Source: Lachnospiraceae bacterium (GTDB lineage: Bacteria > Bacillota > Clostridia > Lachnospirales > Lachnospiraceae). From it: DNA of 12,224 bases. The position numbers and the translations under genes are program-made. The stretch spans positions 1-12,224 of the forward strand of contig JAJBTR010000417.1 of assembly GCA_020860745.1 (NCBI GenBank), in the 5' to 3' direction. Positions 1-5,474 of the stretch are shown here, piece by piece (positions within the stretch are counted from its first letter, which is position 1; each line of letters starts with the position of its first letter). The notes below the pieces were generated by a model that had not been told where the DNA came from, did no database searches, and saw only the letters and a program-made list of their open reading frames with translations.

Positions 1-185
1 GCCCCGGAGGCAGACCCGGAGGACCGGGCGGGATGCATGGCGGACCAGGAATGCCACCACCGCCACCTCATCGCGGATGGGGCGGCTATCGCAGAGGATG
101 CTGTATGCCGGGATGTCTCATGTATGTATTGGGTGCCGGAGGTGTCATCGCACTTTTAGTCATGGGGATTGCATCATTATTATAG
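1..185 (+). CDS. C-terminal part of a Gly/Pro-rich protein with a C-terminal membrane helix (5' end outside window)
   Basis: The frame is open from the first complete codon at position 3 to the TAG at 183-185, giving about 60 residues. The visible part starts with a PGG-type low-complexity stretch and a short polyproline run. A basic/aromatic patch (RGWGGYRRG) and two adjacent cysteines (CC, then MPGC) follow. The last ~20 residues are hydrophobic (VLGAGGVIALLVMGIASLL) and end at the stop, which suggests a tail-anchored membrane segment. A hairpin terminator follows directly, consistent with the end of a transcription unit. Short Gly/Pro-rich proteins with one terminal helix are common in Clostridia, but I do not recognise a characterised family. 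The N-terminus, including any zinc-ribbon or signal sequence, lies outside the window. Confidence 0.7.
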   Translation, partial: PGGRPGGPGGMHGGPGMPPPPPHRGWGGYRRGCCMPGCLMYVLGAGGVIALLVMGIASLL

Positions 186-201
186 TACTTTGGTGTATAA
201 T

Positions 202-248
202 GAAAGCCTTTGCAGAAGATTTTCGTTTGCAAAGGCTTTCTTAATATT
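202..248 (+). terminator. Hairpin terminator after the Gly/Pro-rich gene
   Basis: Arms 202-214 (GAAAGCCTTTGCA) and 228-240 are a perfect 13-bp inverted repeat with a 13-nt loop. An AT-rich but interrupted T stretch (TTAATATTTA) follows. It lies 17 nt after the stop of the upstream gene and before the next promoter, as expected for a Rho-independent terminator. The weak U-tract lowers certainty. Confidence 0.65.
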
Positions 249-278
249 TAAATACTTCTGTTAGTGTCGGAATTGACA

Positions 279-287
279 TGTTATAAT
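279..287 (+). promoter_or_regulatory. Extended -10 promoter for the glycine-rich membrane-protein operon
   Basis: TG-T-TATAAT at 279-287 is a perfect extended -10 element. Position 259-264 (TGTTAG), at 17-bp spacing, is a poor -35, which extended -10 promoters tolerate. The predicted start near 294 gives a leader of about 24 nt containing the GGGGG ribosome binding site (309-313) of the gene starting at 318. The nearby TTGACA at 273-278 is only 3 bp from the -10 and cannot serve as its -35. Confidence 0.6.
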
Positions 288-317
288 GAACGAAAAAAGC
301 AGAAAAATGGGGGTCTT

Positions 318-1172
318 ATGAAAAATTTCAGGGATATGATTGATTTTACTCAGGCAAAAGAGCGGGCAGGAAATCTCCTTGCGTATGCTGAACAGGCATC
401 TGACAACCGAAAAGAGGAGCGAGGAAAGCGAAAAGAAGAGCGCAATTCTCAGTCGCAAAAGCACGTGGTTCGGGAAAATGTTGCCAAGGTGAAAGAAAAT
501 CCTCTGGTAGAAAAAGTATCAGATGGGATCGGTGATGTCTCGGATAAAGCAAAAAAGGCATTAAAAATGGACGCGCAGAAGGAACTGGATTCGAAATTGC
601 AGGGTGCAATTGAAGAATATAATCTGGCTTACTCCGGTATGTGTGATGCGGGAACCAAGTTATGGCTGAACCGCGAATTAACTCTGGATCTGGTTGAAAA
701 GGTGGAGAGCCTGATTAACAGTATTGCGAATCGGCCGAAAGCGTTTGATAAGGAAATTGCAGAGATTCAGACTGTCAGGGAACAGTTTAAAAATACCTGT
801 GATTATGCGAGGCAGGAGTTAGACGCGGCGCAGAAGTCAGCTATGGGCGTCGGTGCAGGTGTCGCCGGTGGTGCAGCCGTGGCAAGCCTGATGCCGAGCA
901 CTGCTATGCGGATCGCAACAACGTTTGGTACGGCTTCTACCGGGACAGCAATCTCCACACTTTCGGGCGCAGCCGCAGAGAGTGCAGCGCTGGCGTGGTT
1001 GGGCGGAGGTGCATTGACTGCAGGCGGCGGAGGCATGGCTGCAGGACAGACGCTGCTTGCACTTGCCGGACCGATCGGATGGAGTATTGCCGGAGCAACA
1101 TTACTGACGTCTATTGTTTTATTTGCCAATTCGAAAAACAAATTAAACCGCCAAAAAAAAAGAAGAAATTGA
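318..1172 (+). CDS. Helical protein with long Gly/Ala-rich hydrophobic segment; C-terminus lost by frame break at an A9 run
   Basis: I place the start at ATG 318 because GGGGG lies 4 nt upstream and the promoter fits; the frame stays open back to a GTG at 264 but without a ribosome binding site. The 284-residue product has a charged, predicted helical N-terminal region (1-170, with a Lys/Arg/Glu-rich patch near 30-45). A glycine/alanine-rich hydrophobic region of about 95 residues follows (175-270), including segments such as AWLGGGALTAGGGGMAAGQ and LALAGPIGWSIAG. This is a glycine-zipper-like, membrane-inserting pattern seen in many uncharacterised bacterial proteins. The last few residues (KKRRN) come from reading past an A9 run at 1153-1161. 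In the +1 frame the sequence continues as KEEIEQVLCNMEMVRESAGR to the stop at 1402-1404, which looks like the real C-terminal helix. With one A fewer the product would be about 361 residues. It could be a mutation, a phase-variable tract or transcriptional slippage. No function is assigned; a membrane-perturbing effector or defence role is only speculation. Confidence 0.75.
   Translation: MKNFRDMIDFTQAKERAGNLLAYAEQASDNRKEERGKRKEERNSQSQKHVVRENVAKVKENPLVEKVSDGIGDVSDKAKKALKMDAQKELDSKLQGAIEEYNLAYSGMCDAGTKLWLNRELTLDLVEKVESLINSIANRPKAFDKEIAEIQTVREQFKNTCDYARQELDAAQKSAMGVGAGVAGGAAVASLMPSTAMRIATTFGTASTGTAISTLSGAAAESAALAWLGGGALTAGGGGMAAGQTLLALAGPIGWSIAGATLLTSIVLFANSKNKLNRQKKRRN
1153..1161 (+). repeat. 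A9 homopolymer at the frame break
   Basis: Nine consecutive A residues flanked by CC and GAAG. The tract sits exactly where the frame of the upstream gene (318) must change to join its apparent C-terminal part (1162-1404). Removing one A, or adding two, restores a continuous frame. Long A runs are known sites of replication slippage and RNA-polymerase slippage, so the tract could be a phase-variation switch or a recoding site rather than a dead mutation. Confidence 0.7.
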
Positions 1173-1188
1173 ACAGGTACTGTGCAAC

Positions 1189-1404
1189 ATGGAAATGGTA
1201 AGGGAAAGCGCAGGAAGAATAAAACTTATTTTGGACGAAACGATTGCACTGCGTGAATCCGTAAATGCTCAGTATCAAAAATGCATGGGGCTGTTCAGCA
1301 AAAATTTTCTTGAAATATCAGAAGAATACCAGATGAATCTTGGTTCGTTGGTGAATGAATCAAAAGCATTGGCATATCTTCTCGAAAAAGAGGTTGAACA
1401 GTAG
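1189..1404 (+). CDS. Displaced C-terminal helical part of the upstream gene (+1 frame)
   Basis: This is 71 residues from ATG 1189, but the frame opens just after a TAA at 1144-1146 and already reads KKKEEIEQVLCN before the ATG. There is no ribosome binding site near 1189 (the upstream bases are CTGTGCAAC). The content is amphipathic and helical (RIKLILDETIALRESVNAQY), with charged repeats and one Cys, and ends LEKEVEQ. It fits as the cytosolic C-terminal helical hairpin of the Gly-rich membrane protein at 318 rather than as an independent gene. The stop at 1402-1404 is only 2 nt before the next start codon, consistent with one operon. If it is translated at all, this is most likely through frame correction at the A9 tract. 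Confidence 0.55.
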   Translation: MEMVRESAGRIKLILDETIALRESVNAQYQKCMGLFSKNFLEISEEYQMNLGSLVNESKALAYLLEKEVEQ

Positions 1405-1788
1405 AAATGGATACAGAAAAAATTGTGAAAAGCACAGAGGGACAGGCAGCAGCCTCCTGGATAAGCTATCTGAATCAACGCCCAGCCCGAACGCAAAGCA
1501 GATTTGAAATATCGTTTCCCGGTTCGGTTTCATCTTGGGAACAAACCACTTTTTTATATCGCGTGGAGATTTTATATTTACAGTTTTAAATTTTTCGCGT
1601 ATAAATTTTGCTTTTGCGTCAACATCAGACAAGGCATCTGTGTATCCGTGGTCTGCGATAAAATCAGATAATGCCTCGCCAAAGCCGCAAAATGATTCTG
1701 CTATTTCCCGTAACCTTATTTCATAATCCTCATCATCGGGTGATAATGTTTCGGTTTGTTTTCTGAGAAATTCTGTATAATGGTCCAT
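1360..1788 (-). pseudogene. Truncated small cytosolic protein (N-terminal ~107 residues intact)
   Basis: Start chosen at ATG 1788-1786 (MDHYTEFLRKQ) because GAGAAGG lies about 9 nt upstream; the longer start at 1812 has no such site. Residues 1 to about 107 are an acidic, helical domain. It includes a KFKTVNIKSPRDIKKWF stretch and ends in RETIFQICFAFGL. The latter resembles a motif in small Clostridial proteins of unknown function that I recall as continuing with further aromatic/charged residues. After GLGVD (about 1473-1478) the frame runs antisense through the two plus-strand genes and becomes Phe/Leu-rich (SQFFLYPFLLF), which is not credible protein. I read this as a gene that lost its 3' part in a deletion. 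A product with the junk tail could still be made. Function unknown. Confidence 0.55.
1407..1589 (+). pseudogene. 5' fragment of a gene truncated by a deletion junction
   Basis: ATG 1407 begins 2 nt after the preceding stop. The first ~24 residues look like a genuine protein start (MDTEKIVKSTEGQ, then ASWISYLNQ). After about position 1476 the frame runs antisense into the truncated minus-strand gene. The rest, to the stop at 1587-1589, is therefore shadow sequence with no protein-like character. The ribosome binding site is weak (AGAGG about 13 nt upstream), so translation was probably coupled to the gene before it. The original product cannot be identified from 24 residues. I infer that its 3' part was removed by the same deletion that truncated the facing gene. 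Confidence 0.5.
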
Positions 1789-1871
1789 TTGAATTTTCCT
1801 TCTCGGTATCAATATGGCATTGCTTGCGGCTTAGCCTTTGGAATGTAATAAACCTGTATTATTTAATCCAA

Positions 1872-1880
1872 AGTATAGCA
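1872..1880 (-). promoter_or_regulatory. Extended -10 promoter for the truncated minus-strand gene
   Basis: On the minus strand the sequence reads TG-C-TATACT (TATACT at 1877-1872), preceded at 18-bp spacing by TTGTTC. It lies 84 nt upstream of the ATG at 1788. The sequence up to about 2002 is AT-rich and otherwise empty apart from a short direct repeat. Confidence 0.4.
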
Positions 1881-1912
1881 TATTTTTATATGGGTGAACA
1901 ACAGACAGAAAT

Positions 1913-1939
1913 GAAGTTTTACCACGCGAAGTTTTACCA
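1913..1939. repeat. Two 12-bp direct repeats with a 15-bp period
   Basis: GAAGTTTTACCA occurs at 1913-1924 and again at 1928-1939, separated by CGC. The pair sits in the non-coding stretch upstream of the truncated minus-strand gene's promoter. Two copies are too few to call an iteron. A regulator binding site on one face of the DNA or chance are both possible. Confidence 0.4.
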
Positions 1940-2002
1940 AAATCTGACTATTATATCGGTCTTACTGTTTACGATTACATATATATTAAGAAGAAATCAT
2001 CA

Positions 2003-2962
2003 CTACTTATTTTGATCCCACTTCCTTTTCCAATACCGGTACTCTCTCATGTTTTTTTCCGTACCTACACCATCATAATACATCTTGTACAGTTTTTCCA
2101 TACCATCTACATTTCCGGCCTCAGCAGCTTTTTTTATCCAGTAAAATGCTTTAGAATAATTTCGTTCAGTTCCTATACCACCCAAATATCTTATTCCAAG
2201 CAAATAATACGCTTCCTCCAGGTCTCCTTCAGAAAACTTTTTAAGCCAGTAGAAAGCTTTCTTTTGATCATCTTGATTAATATAGATATTACACACTTCA
2301 ACCTGGGAGTCAATATCTCCGCTTTCAGCTGCTTTTTCAAGATAGTACATAGCTTTCTGTTTATTGACAGCAGTACCAATACCTTCATTATAACGCTCAT
2401 AGGCTTCACGCTGATATTTTATTTTTCCCTCTTCAGCAAGCTTTTCAGCCCAGTACAATGCTTTGCTTTCATTCTTTTTAAAAGGATGAACCCCGATTGA
2501 ATAATATGTGAACAGCATACCTCGGGAATCTTTGTATCCTGCTTCCCCCGCCTGTTCAAAATAGTATATTGCTTTATCTATCTGTTCAGGAGTAAAATTA
2601 TTCGAATCAAACATAACAAGAAACACCATATCAATCTGGGCTTTACGGTATCCTTTTTGACAAAGATGATCATACAGATAAAATGCTTCATCTATGTCTT
2701 TATCTACTCCATGACCACCCTCATAGCAGTATGATAGTTCATATGTGGCATCTAAATGTCCTTTTTCAGAAGCTGCCTTGAAATAACGATACGCCTGATA
2801 TTCATCTTTTTCTACTCCTGTGCCCTCTTTATGGAACATACCCAAAAAGTACAGACAGTCAGCATCTCCTTCATCTGCAGCTTTCTTGTACCAGTAAAGT
2901 GCCTGAGAAAGATCTTCATCTGTTCCAATACCCTTTTCGTAACAAATAACAAGATTCTTCAT
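2003..2962 (-). CDS. Sel1-repeat protein, C-terminal half of a probable split gene
   Basis: The 319 residues are almost entirely Sel1-like (TPR-related) repeats of about 36 residues. The recurring signature is LG..Y..G.G...D..KA..W..KAAE.G, seen for example in CYEKGIGTDEDLSQALYWYK and RYLGGIGTERNYSKAFYWIK. Repeats start near residues 1, 35, 72, 108, 146, 184, 218, 250 and 286. Sel1 solenoids mediate protein-protein contacts; no catalytic domain or signal peptide is visible. The ATG at 2962 lacks a ribosome binding site. In-frame codons upstream of it read KEDDNNGDLGS, which supplies the missing first helix of repeat 1. Those 11 codons are preceded by the TAA that ends the neighbouring Sel1 gene in the same frame. 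I infer this is the second half of a longer gene interrupted by a nonsense codon; reinitiation could still express it. The gene is AT-rich compared with the oxidase operon. Confidence 0.75.
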   Translation of the reverse strand: MKNLVICYEKGIGTDEDLSQALYWYKKAADEGDADCLYFLGMFHKEGTGVEKDEYQAYRYFKAASEKGHLDATYELSYCYEGGHGVDKDIDEAFYLYDHLCQKGYRKAQIDMVFLVMFDSNNFTPEQIDKAIYYFEQAGEAGYKDSRGMLFTYYSIGVHPFKKNESKALYWAEKLAEEGKIKYQREAYERYNEGIGTAVNKQKAMYYLEKAAESGDIDSQVEVCNIYINQDDQKKAFYWLKKFSEGDLEEAYYLLGIRYLGGIGTERNYSKAFYWIKKAAEAGNVDGMEKLYKMYYDGVGTEKNMREYRYWKRKWDQNK

Positions 2963-2995
2963 CGATCCGAGGTCACCGTTGTTGTCATCTTCTTT

Positions 2996-3988
2996 TTATA
3001 AGTCAAACTGGATATATCCTCTTAGTCTTTTAGCATCAGCACTTAGTTCTTCATCTTTGGAATTACATACTTTATCTAAAAAGGAGATTATATCAGCAGG
3101 TGATAGATTATTAATGATGAATTTAGCATCACTATGTCCTTCCCTGGAAGCTTTAAGATACCAGTAAACAGCCATTCCATGATCAACATTAGTACCCATC
3201 CCATTAATATAACATTGCCCCAATTCATACATCGCATCTCCAAATCCGTTATTTGCGGCAGTATTAAACCAGGAAAAAGCTTTTTCATTATTTACTTCAA
3301 CACCTATGCCATCTCTATAACATACCCCAACAGTATACTGTCTGAAGAAAGATCCCTCATATGCAGCCTTTAAGTACATTTTGAATCTTTCCTGTTTTCC
3401 TTCTTCACTGTTATAATATTCTTCTCTTTCCTTTTCTTTTCTTCCTGCTTCCTCTTCTTCTTTGGCCTTCTTTTTACCTAACTCTTCAGCAAGTACAGAA
3501 TCATCTAAAGCTTTTATCTCTTTAATTCTTGTTTTAGCATGATCATCCCAAATATTATCTTCGTTCTTTAGTACTTCATTGTACCAGTAGAGTGCTTTTT
3601 CTTTGTCAGCTTCAACCCCATCACCACGTTCATAACATTCGGCAAGATGATATTGTGTGATTGCTCCACCTAATTCAGCTCCGGCTTTAAAGACTTTGAA
3701 TGCTCTTTCTTTATCAGGCTTATTTTCTGTATCTCCTCTCCGATAATATTCTCCCAGTTCATAAAGTCCTGAATAAAGTCCTAATTCAGCAGCTTTTAAA
3801 GCATACTCAAATGCTTCTTCATGATGAATTTTATAATCATCTGCATACTTAAAGTAGTGCTCATATTGTTTGTAATAATCGTAAGCATCCATAGTTGGAA
3901 CTTCTTCTACAGTCTTTGCTGTCTCCTCGACAGTATTGACCTTATTTTCTTTAGCTTGTTCCTTTTTCTTCTTTCTCCCAAAAAGCAT
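2996..3988 (-). CDS. Sel1-repeat protein with charged linker
   Basis: The start is set at ATG 3988 (MLFGRKKKKEQ), with AGGGAG about 10 nt upstream; a start at 4015 would add nine residues with no better site. The 330-residue product has a very basic N-terminus (residues 5-9) and an acidic low-complexity stretch. Two or more Sel1-like repeats follow (about 72-107 and 110-141). Next is a highly charged, probably coiled-coil linker (about 165-205, KKKAKEEEEAGRKEKEREE), then two clear repeats (214-247 and 250-283). There is no signal peptide, so it is probably a cytosolic scaffold. It ends YIQFDL-TAA, and the next 11 codons in the same frame lead straight into the Sel1 gene at 2962. If the TAA replaced a sense codon, the ancestral protein was about 660 residues. 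It lies 79 nt downstream of the HAD gene and may share its transcript. Confidence 0.8.
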   Translation of the reverse strand: MLFGRKKKKEQAKENKVNTVEETAKTVEEVPTMDAYDYYKQYEHYFKYADDYKIHHEEAFEYALKAAELGLYSGLYELGEYYRRGDTENKPDKERAFKVFKAGAELGGAITQYHLAECYERGDGVEADKEKALYWYNEVLKNEDNIWDDHAKTRIKEIKALDDSVLAEELGKKKAKEEEEAGRKEKEREEYYNSEEGKQERFKMYLKAAYEGSFFRQYTVGVCYRDGIGVEVNNEKAFSWFNTAANNGFGDAMYELGQCYINGMGTNVDHGMAVYWYLKASREGHSDAKFIINNLSPADIISFLDKVCNSKDEELSADAKRLRGYIQFDL

Positions 3989-4067
3989 ACTGCTTTCTCT
4001 CCCTTCTCTTGTCACAATTTCCTTGCCGCATTTATTTCAGATAGTAATTCCCGAAAAATGGTCTGCT

Positions 4068-4745
4068 TCACTCAATATATCCCAGAATGTCATCCGGTTT
4101 ATTCAGCACCACCGTAGCTCCGCTCCGAAGCAAAAAATCTTCCTCGCGAAATCCCCAGCCTACGCAAATACAATCCATTCCGGCATTGTCTGCTGTCTGG
4201 ATGTCAACCTCCGAATCCCCGATATAAAGGGCATCTTTTTTCTCCAGTCCGAAATACTCTAGCACAGCGTAAATGGCATCCGGCGCCGGTTTCTTTCGGA
4301 CACCTTCCCGCTCTCCGACTGCCATATCAAAGAGCCCGTCAAAATATTGTACACTCAACTGCTGTACTGCAAAATCAGCCTTATTGGAAACGACAGCTGT
4401 CTGAACCCCTCTTTTCCTCAATGCCGAGAGCACTTCCGAAATTCCATCATACGGAGATGTTTTATTGGCGCAATTCTGTCTGTAATGTTCGGAAAAGTCT
4501 GCAAACACACGATTCACGATATCAGTTGGCGTATTTGCAGGCACCGCCCGCTCGATCAGCTTCCGGATCCCGTTACCCACAAACTCACGAACTTCTGAAA
4601 GGGAACGTTCCTGCATACCTGATTCTTTCTGGGCAAAATTCAGACTGTCCGTTAAATCCTCCAGAGTATCCAATATCGTTCCGTCCATATCAAAAATAAT
4701 CAGCTTATACCGCATAAATTCTCCAAACATCTGCTCCTCAAACAT
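4068..4745 (-). CDS. HAD-superfamily hydrolase, phosphoglycolate-phosphatase-like
   Basis: Predicted cytosolic Mg-dependent phosphatase of 225 residues, normal for the Gph/PGP-like branch. All four HAD motifs are present: motif I DMDGT (nucleophile D19, acid D21), motif II VVSNK (S120), motif III Lys in KKPAPD (K152) and motif IV GDSEVD (D177, D181). The region between motifs I and II (about 24-100) is the helical C1 cap. The substrate is uncertain: phosphoglycolate and various sugar phosphates or nucleotides are hydrolysed by relatives. ATG 4745 is preceded by GAGGAG at 8-nt spacing. An internal ATG at 4715 (MRYKLIIFDMDG) also has GGAG 5 nt upstream and matches the usual start of the family, so either may be used. 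A good promoter lies just upstream, and the Sel1 genes follow in the same direction. Confidence 0.9.
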   Translation of the reverse strand: MFEEQMFGEFMRYKLIIFDMDGTILDTLEDLTDSLNFAQKESGMQERSLSEVREFVGNGIRKLIERAVPANTPTDIVNRVFADFSEHYRQNCANKTSPYDGISEVLSALRKRGVQTAVVSNKADFAVQQLSVQYFDGLFDMAVGEREGVRKKPAPDAIYAVLEYFGLEKKDALYIGDSEVDIQTADNAGMDCICVGWGFREEDFLLRSGATVVLNKPDDILGYIE

Positions 4746-4778
4746 TTTAGTTTCTCCTCTTCTTTCTCAGATATGAAT

Positions 4779-4807
4779 ATTGTAAATGTGTCAGGATAAA
4801 TATGCAA
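4779..4807 (-). promoter_or_regulatory. Sigma-A-type promoter for the HAD gene
   Basis: On the minus strand: TTGCAT (4807-4802), a 17-bp spacer, then TACAAT (4784-4779). The predicted start is about 25 nt before the GAGGAG ribosome binding site of the HAD gene. The remaining sequence up to about 4960 is AT-rich and shows nothing else I can support. Confidence 0.5.
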
Positions 4808-4964
4808 TTATTTATTCTATCATTCACTCACCATGTTCTGATTTTTACCGCCATTTCACTGAAAACTCATCCATTTCTTCTGCCATCCAATGATTTCTGC
4901 AGGTATATAGAGCATCGGTTTGCAATGACATTATTGACAATCCGGTGCTCCTTTACAAATAAGA

Positions 4965-5022
4965 TAGCCTCTCGGAATCTCTAAGCCTTGCATTATGCGG
5001 CTTTCAAGATTCCGAGAGGCTA
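4965..5022. repeat. Long hairpin: 16-bp perfect inverted repeat
   Basis: Arms 4965-4980 (TAGCCTCTCGGAATCT) and 5007-5022 are perfectly complementary. A second nested stem (4983-4987 with 4999-5003) and a third short one (GCA 4990-4992 with TGC 4996-4998) nearly close the loop. On the minus strand it is followed by TCTTATTTG, so it could terminate transcription leaving the oxidase operon. It also sits exactly at the edge of the M23-like remnant and of the change in base composition, so it could mark the end of an inserted or decayed element. There is no good T-run on the plus strand. Confidence 0.55.
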
Positions 5023-5040
5023 CAGGAGCAGAAAGGAGGG

Positions 5041-5427
5041 AACCGGGTATTCTTCGTGTCCCCGTTGGACTATAACTGGCACCTGTCCATCACCGGGACT
5101 TACGGATGGCGCTGCATCGGCACGGCTGTTTCAGAAGCCGATACCCTGGATGTTGGTGCAGCGGAAGGGACAACCGTTTTATCTGTCATGGACGGAACAG
5201 TGAAATCAGCAGCAAGGGGAAAAATATCGTTAAGTAATGGCAATGAGAGTATCGTCACACTCTTAGGATTGACAAGCATCAGTGTTTCTGTCGGGGATGA
5301 AGTCACGCTGGGGCAGGGAGATCGCAGAGATCGGGAGCTCCGGCACTCTCTCCATCGCTTATTCTTACGATGGCACAGAGCTGAACCCGTACTTTTACCT
5401 GGGCGTCCCGTATGTCTGGGGAGGTGA
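5041..5427 (+). pseudogene. Decayed M23-peptidase-like fragment (frameshifted, zinc ligands absent)
   Basis: Frame 1 reads VSPLDYNWHLSITGTYGWR and later AAEGTTVLSVMDGTVKSAA and VSVGDEVTLGQ, the order expected for an M23 (LytM-like) beta domain. A shift by one base at about 5318-5323 is then needed to continue as EIAEIGSSGTLSIAYSYDG and LNPYFYL in frame 2. One extra G in CAGGGAGATC explains the break. The metal ligands of active M23 enzymes (His in HxGxD and the HxH motif) are missing: DTLDV and SIAYSYDG stand in their places. The fold was therefore already non-catalytic, as in some sporulation or conjugative-element homologues. A GVPYVWGG piece follows, resembling the start of an NlpC/P60 domain, and similarity then fades. 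There is no clear start codon or upstream gene. It is probably a leftover of a mobile or cell-wall gene. Confidence 0.5.
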
Positions 5428-5474
5428 CGCACTGATATTGCCAAAAACAATCGCAACCGTCGGCGCACCTTGTA

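Noticed and set aside
273..287. A consensus TTGACA (273-278) paired with TATAAT (282-287) as a standard promoter.
   Set aside because: The spacing is 3 bp, far from the required ~17. The TATAAT is supported instead as an extended -10 element.
1153..1201. A -1 ribosomal frameshift on the A9 run into the third frame.
   Set aside because: The -1 frame ends at 1199-1201 after about 15 codons (ending RYCATWKW) with no protein-like character. Only the +1 frame (one A fewer) gives a plausible continuation.
2012..2500. A 162-codon plus-strand open frame rich in Phe, Ile and Ser that could be read as a membrane protein.
   Set aside because: It is the antisense of the Sel1-repeat gene; the hydrophobicity comes from reading AT-rich codons backwards.
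4934..4962. A plus-strand promoter with TTGACA at 4934-4939 before the M23-like remnant.
   Set aside because: At 17 bp the -10 position reads AAATAA, a poor match, and the only downstream gene is a remnant.
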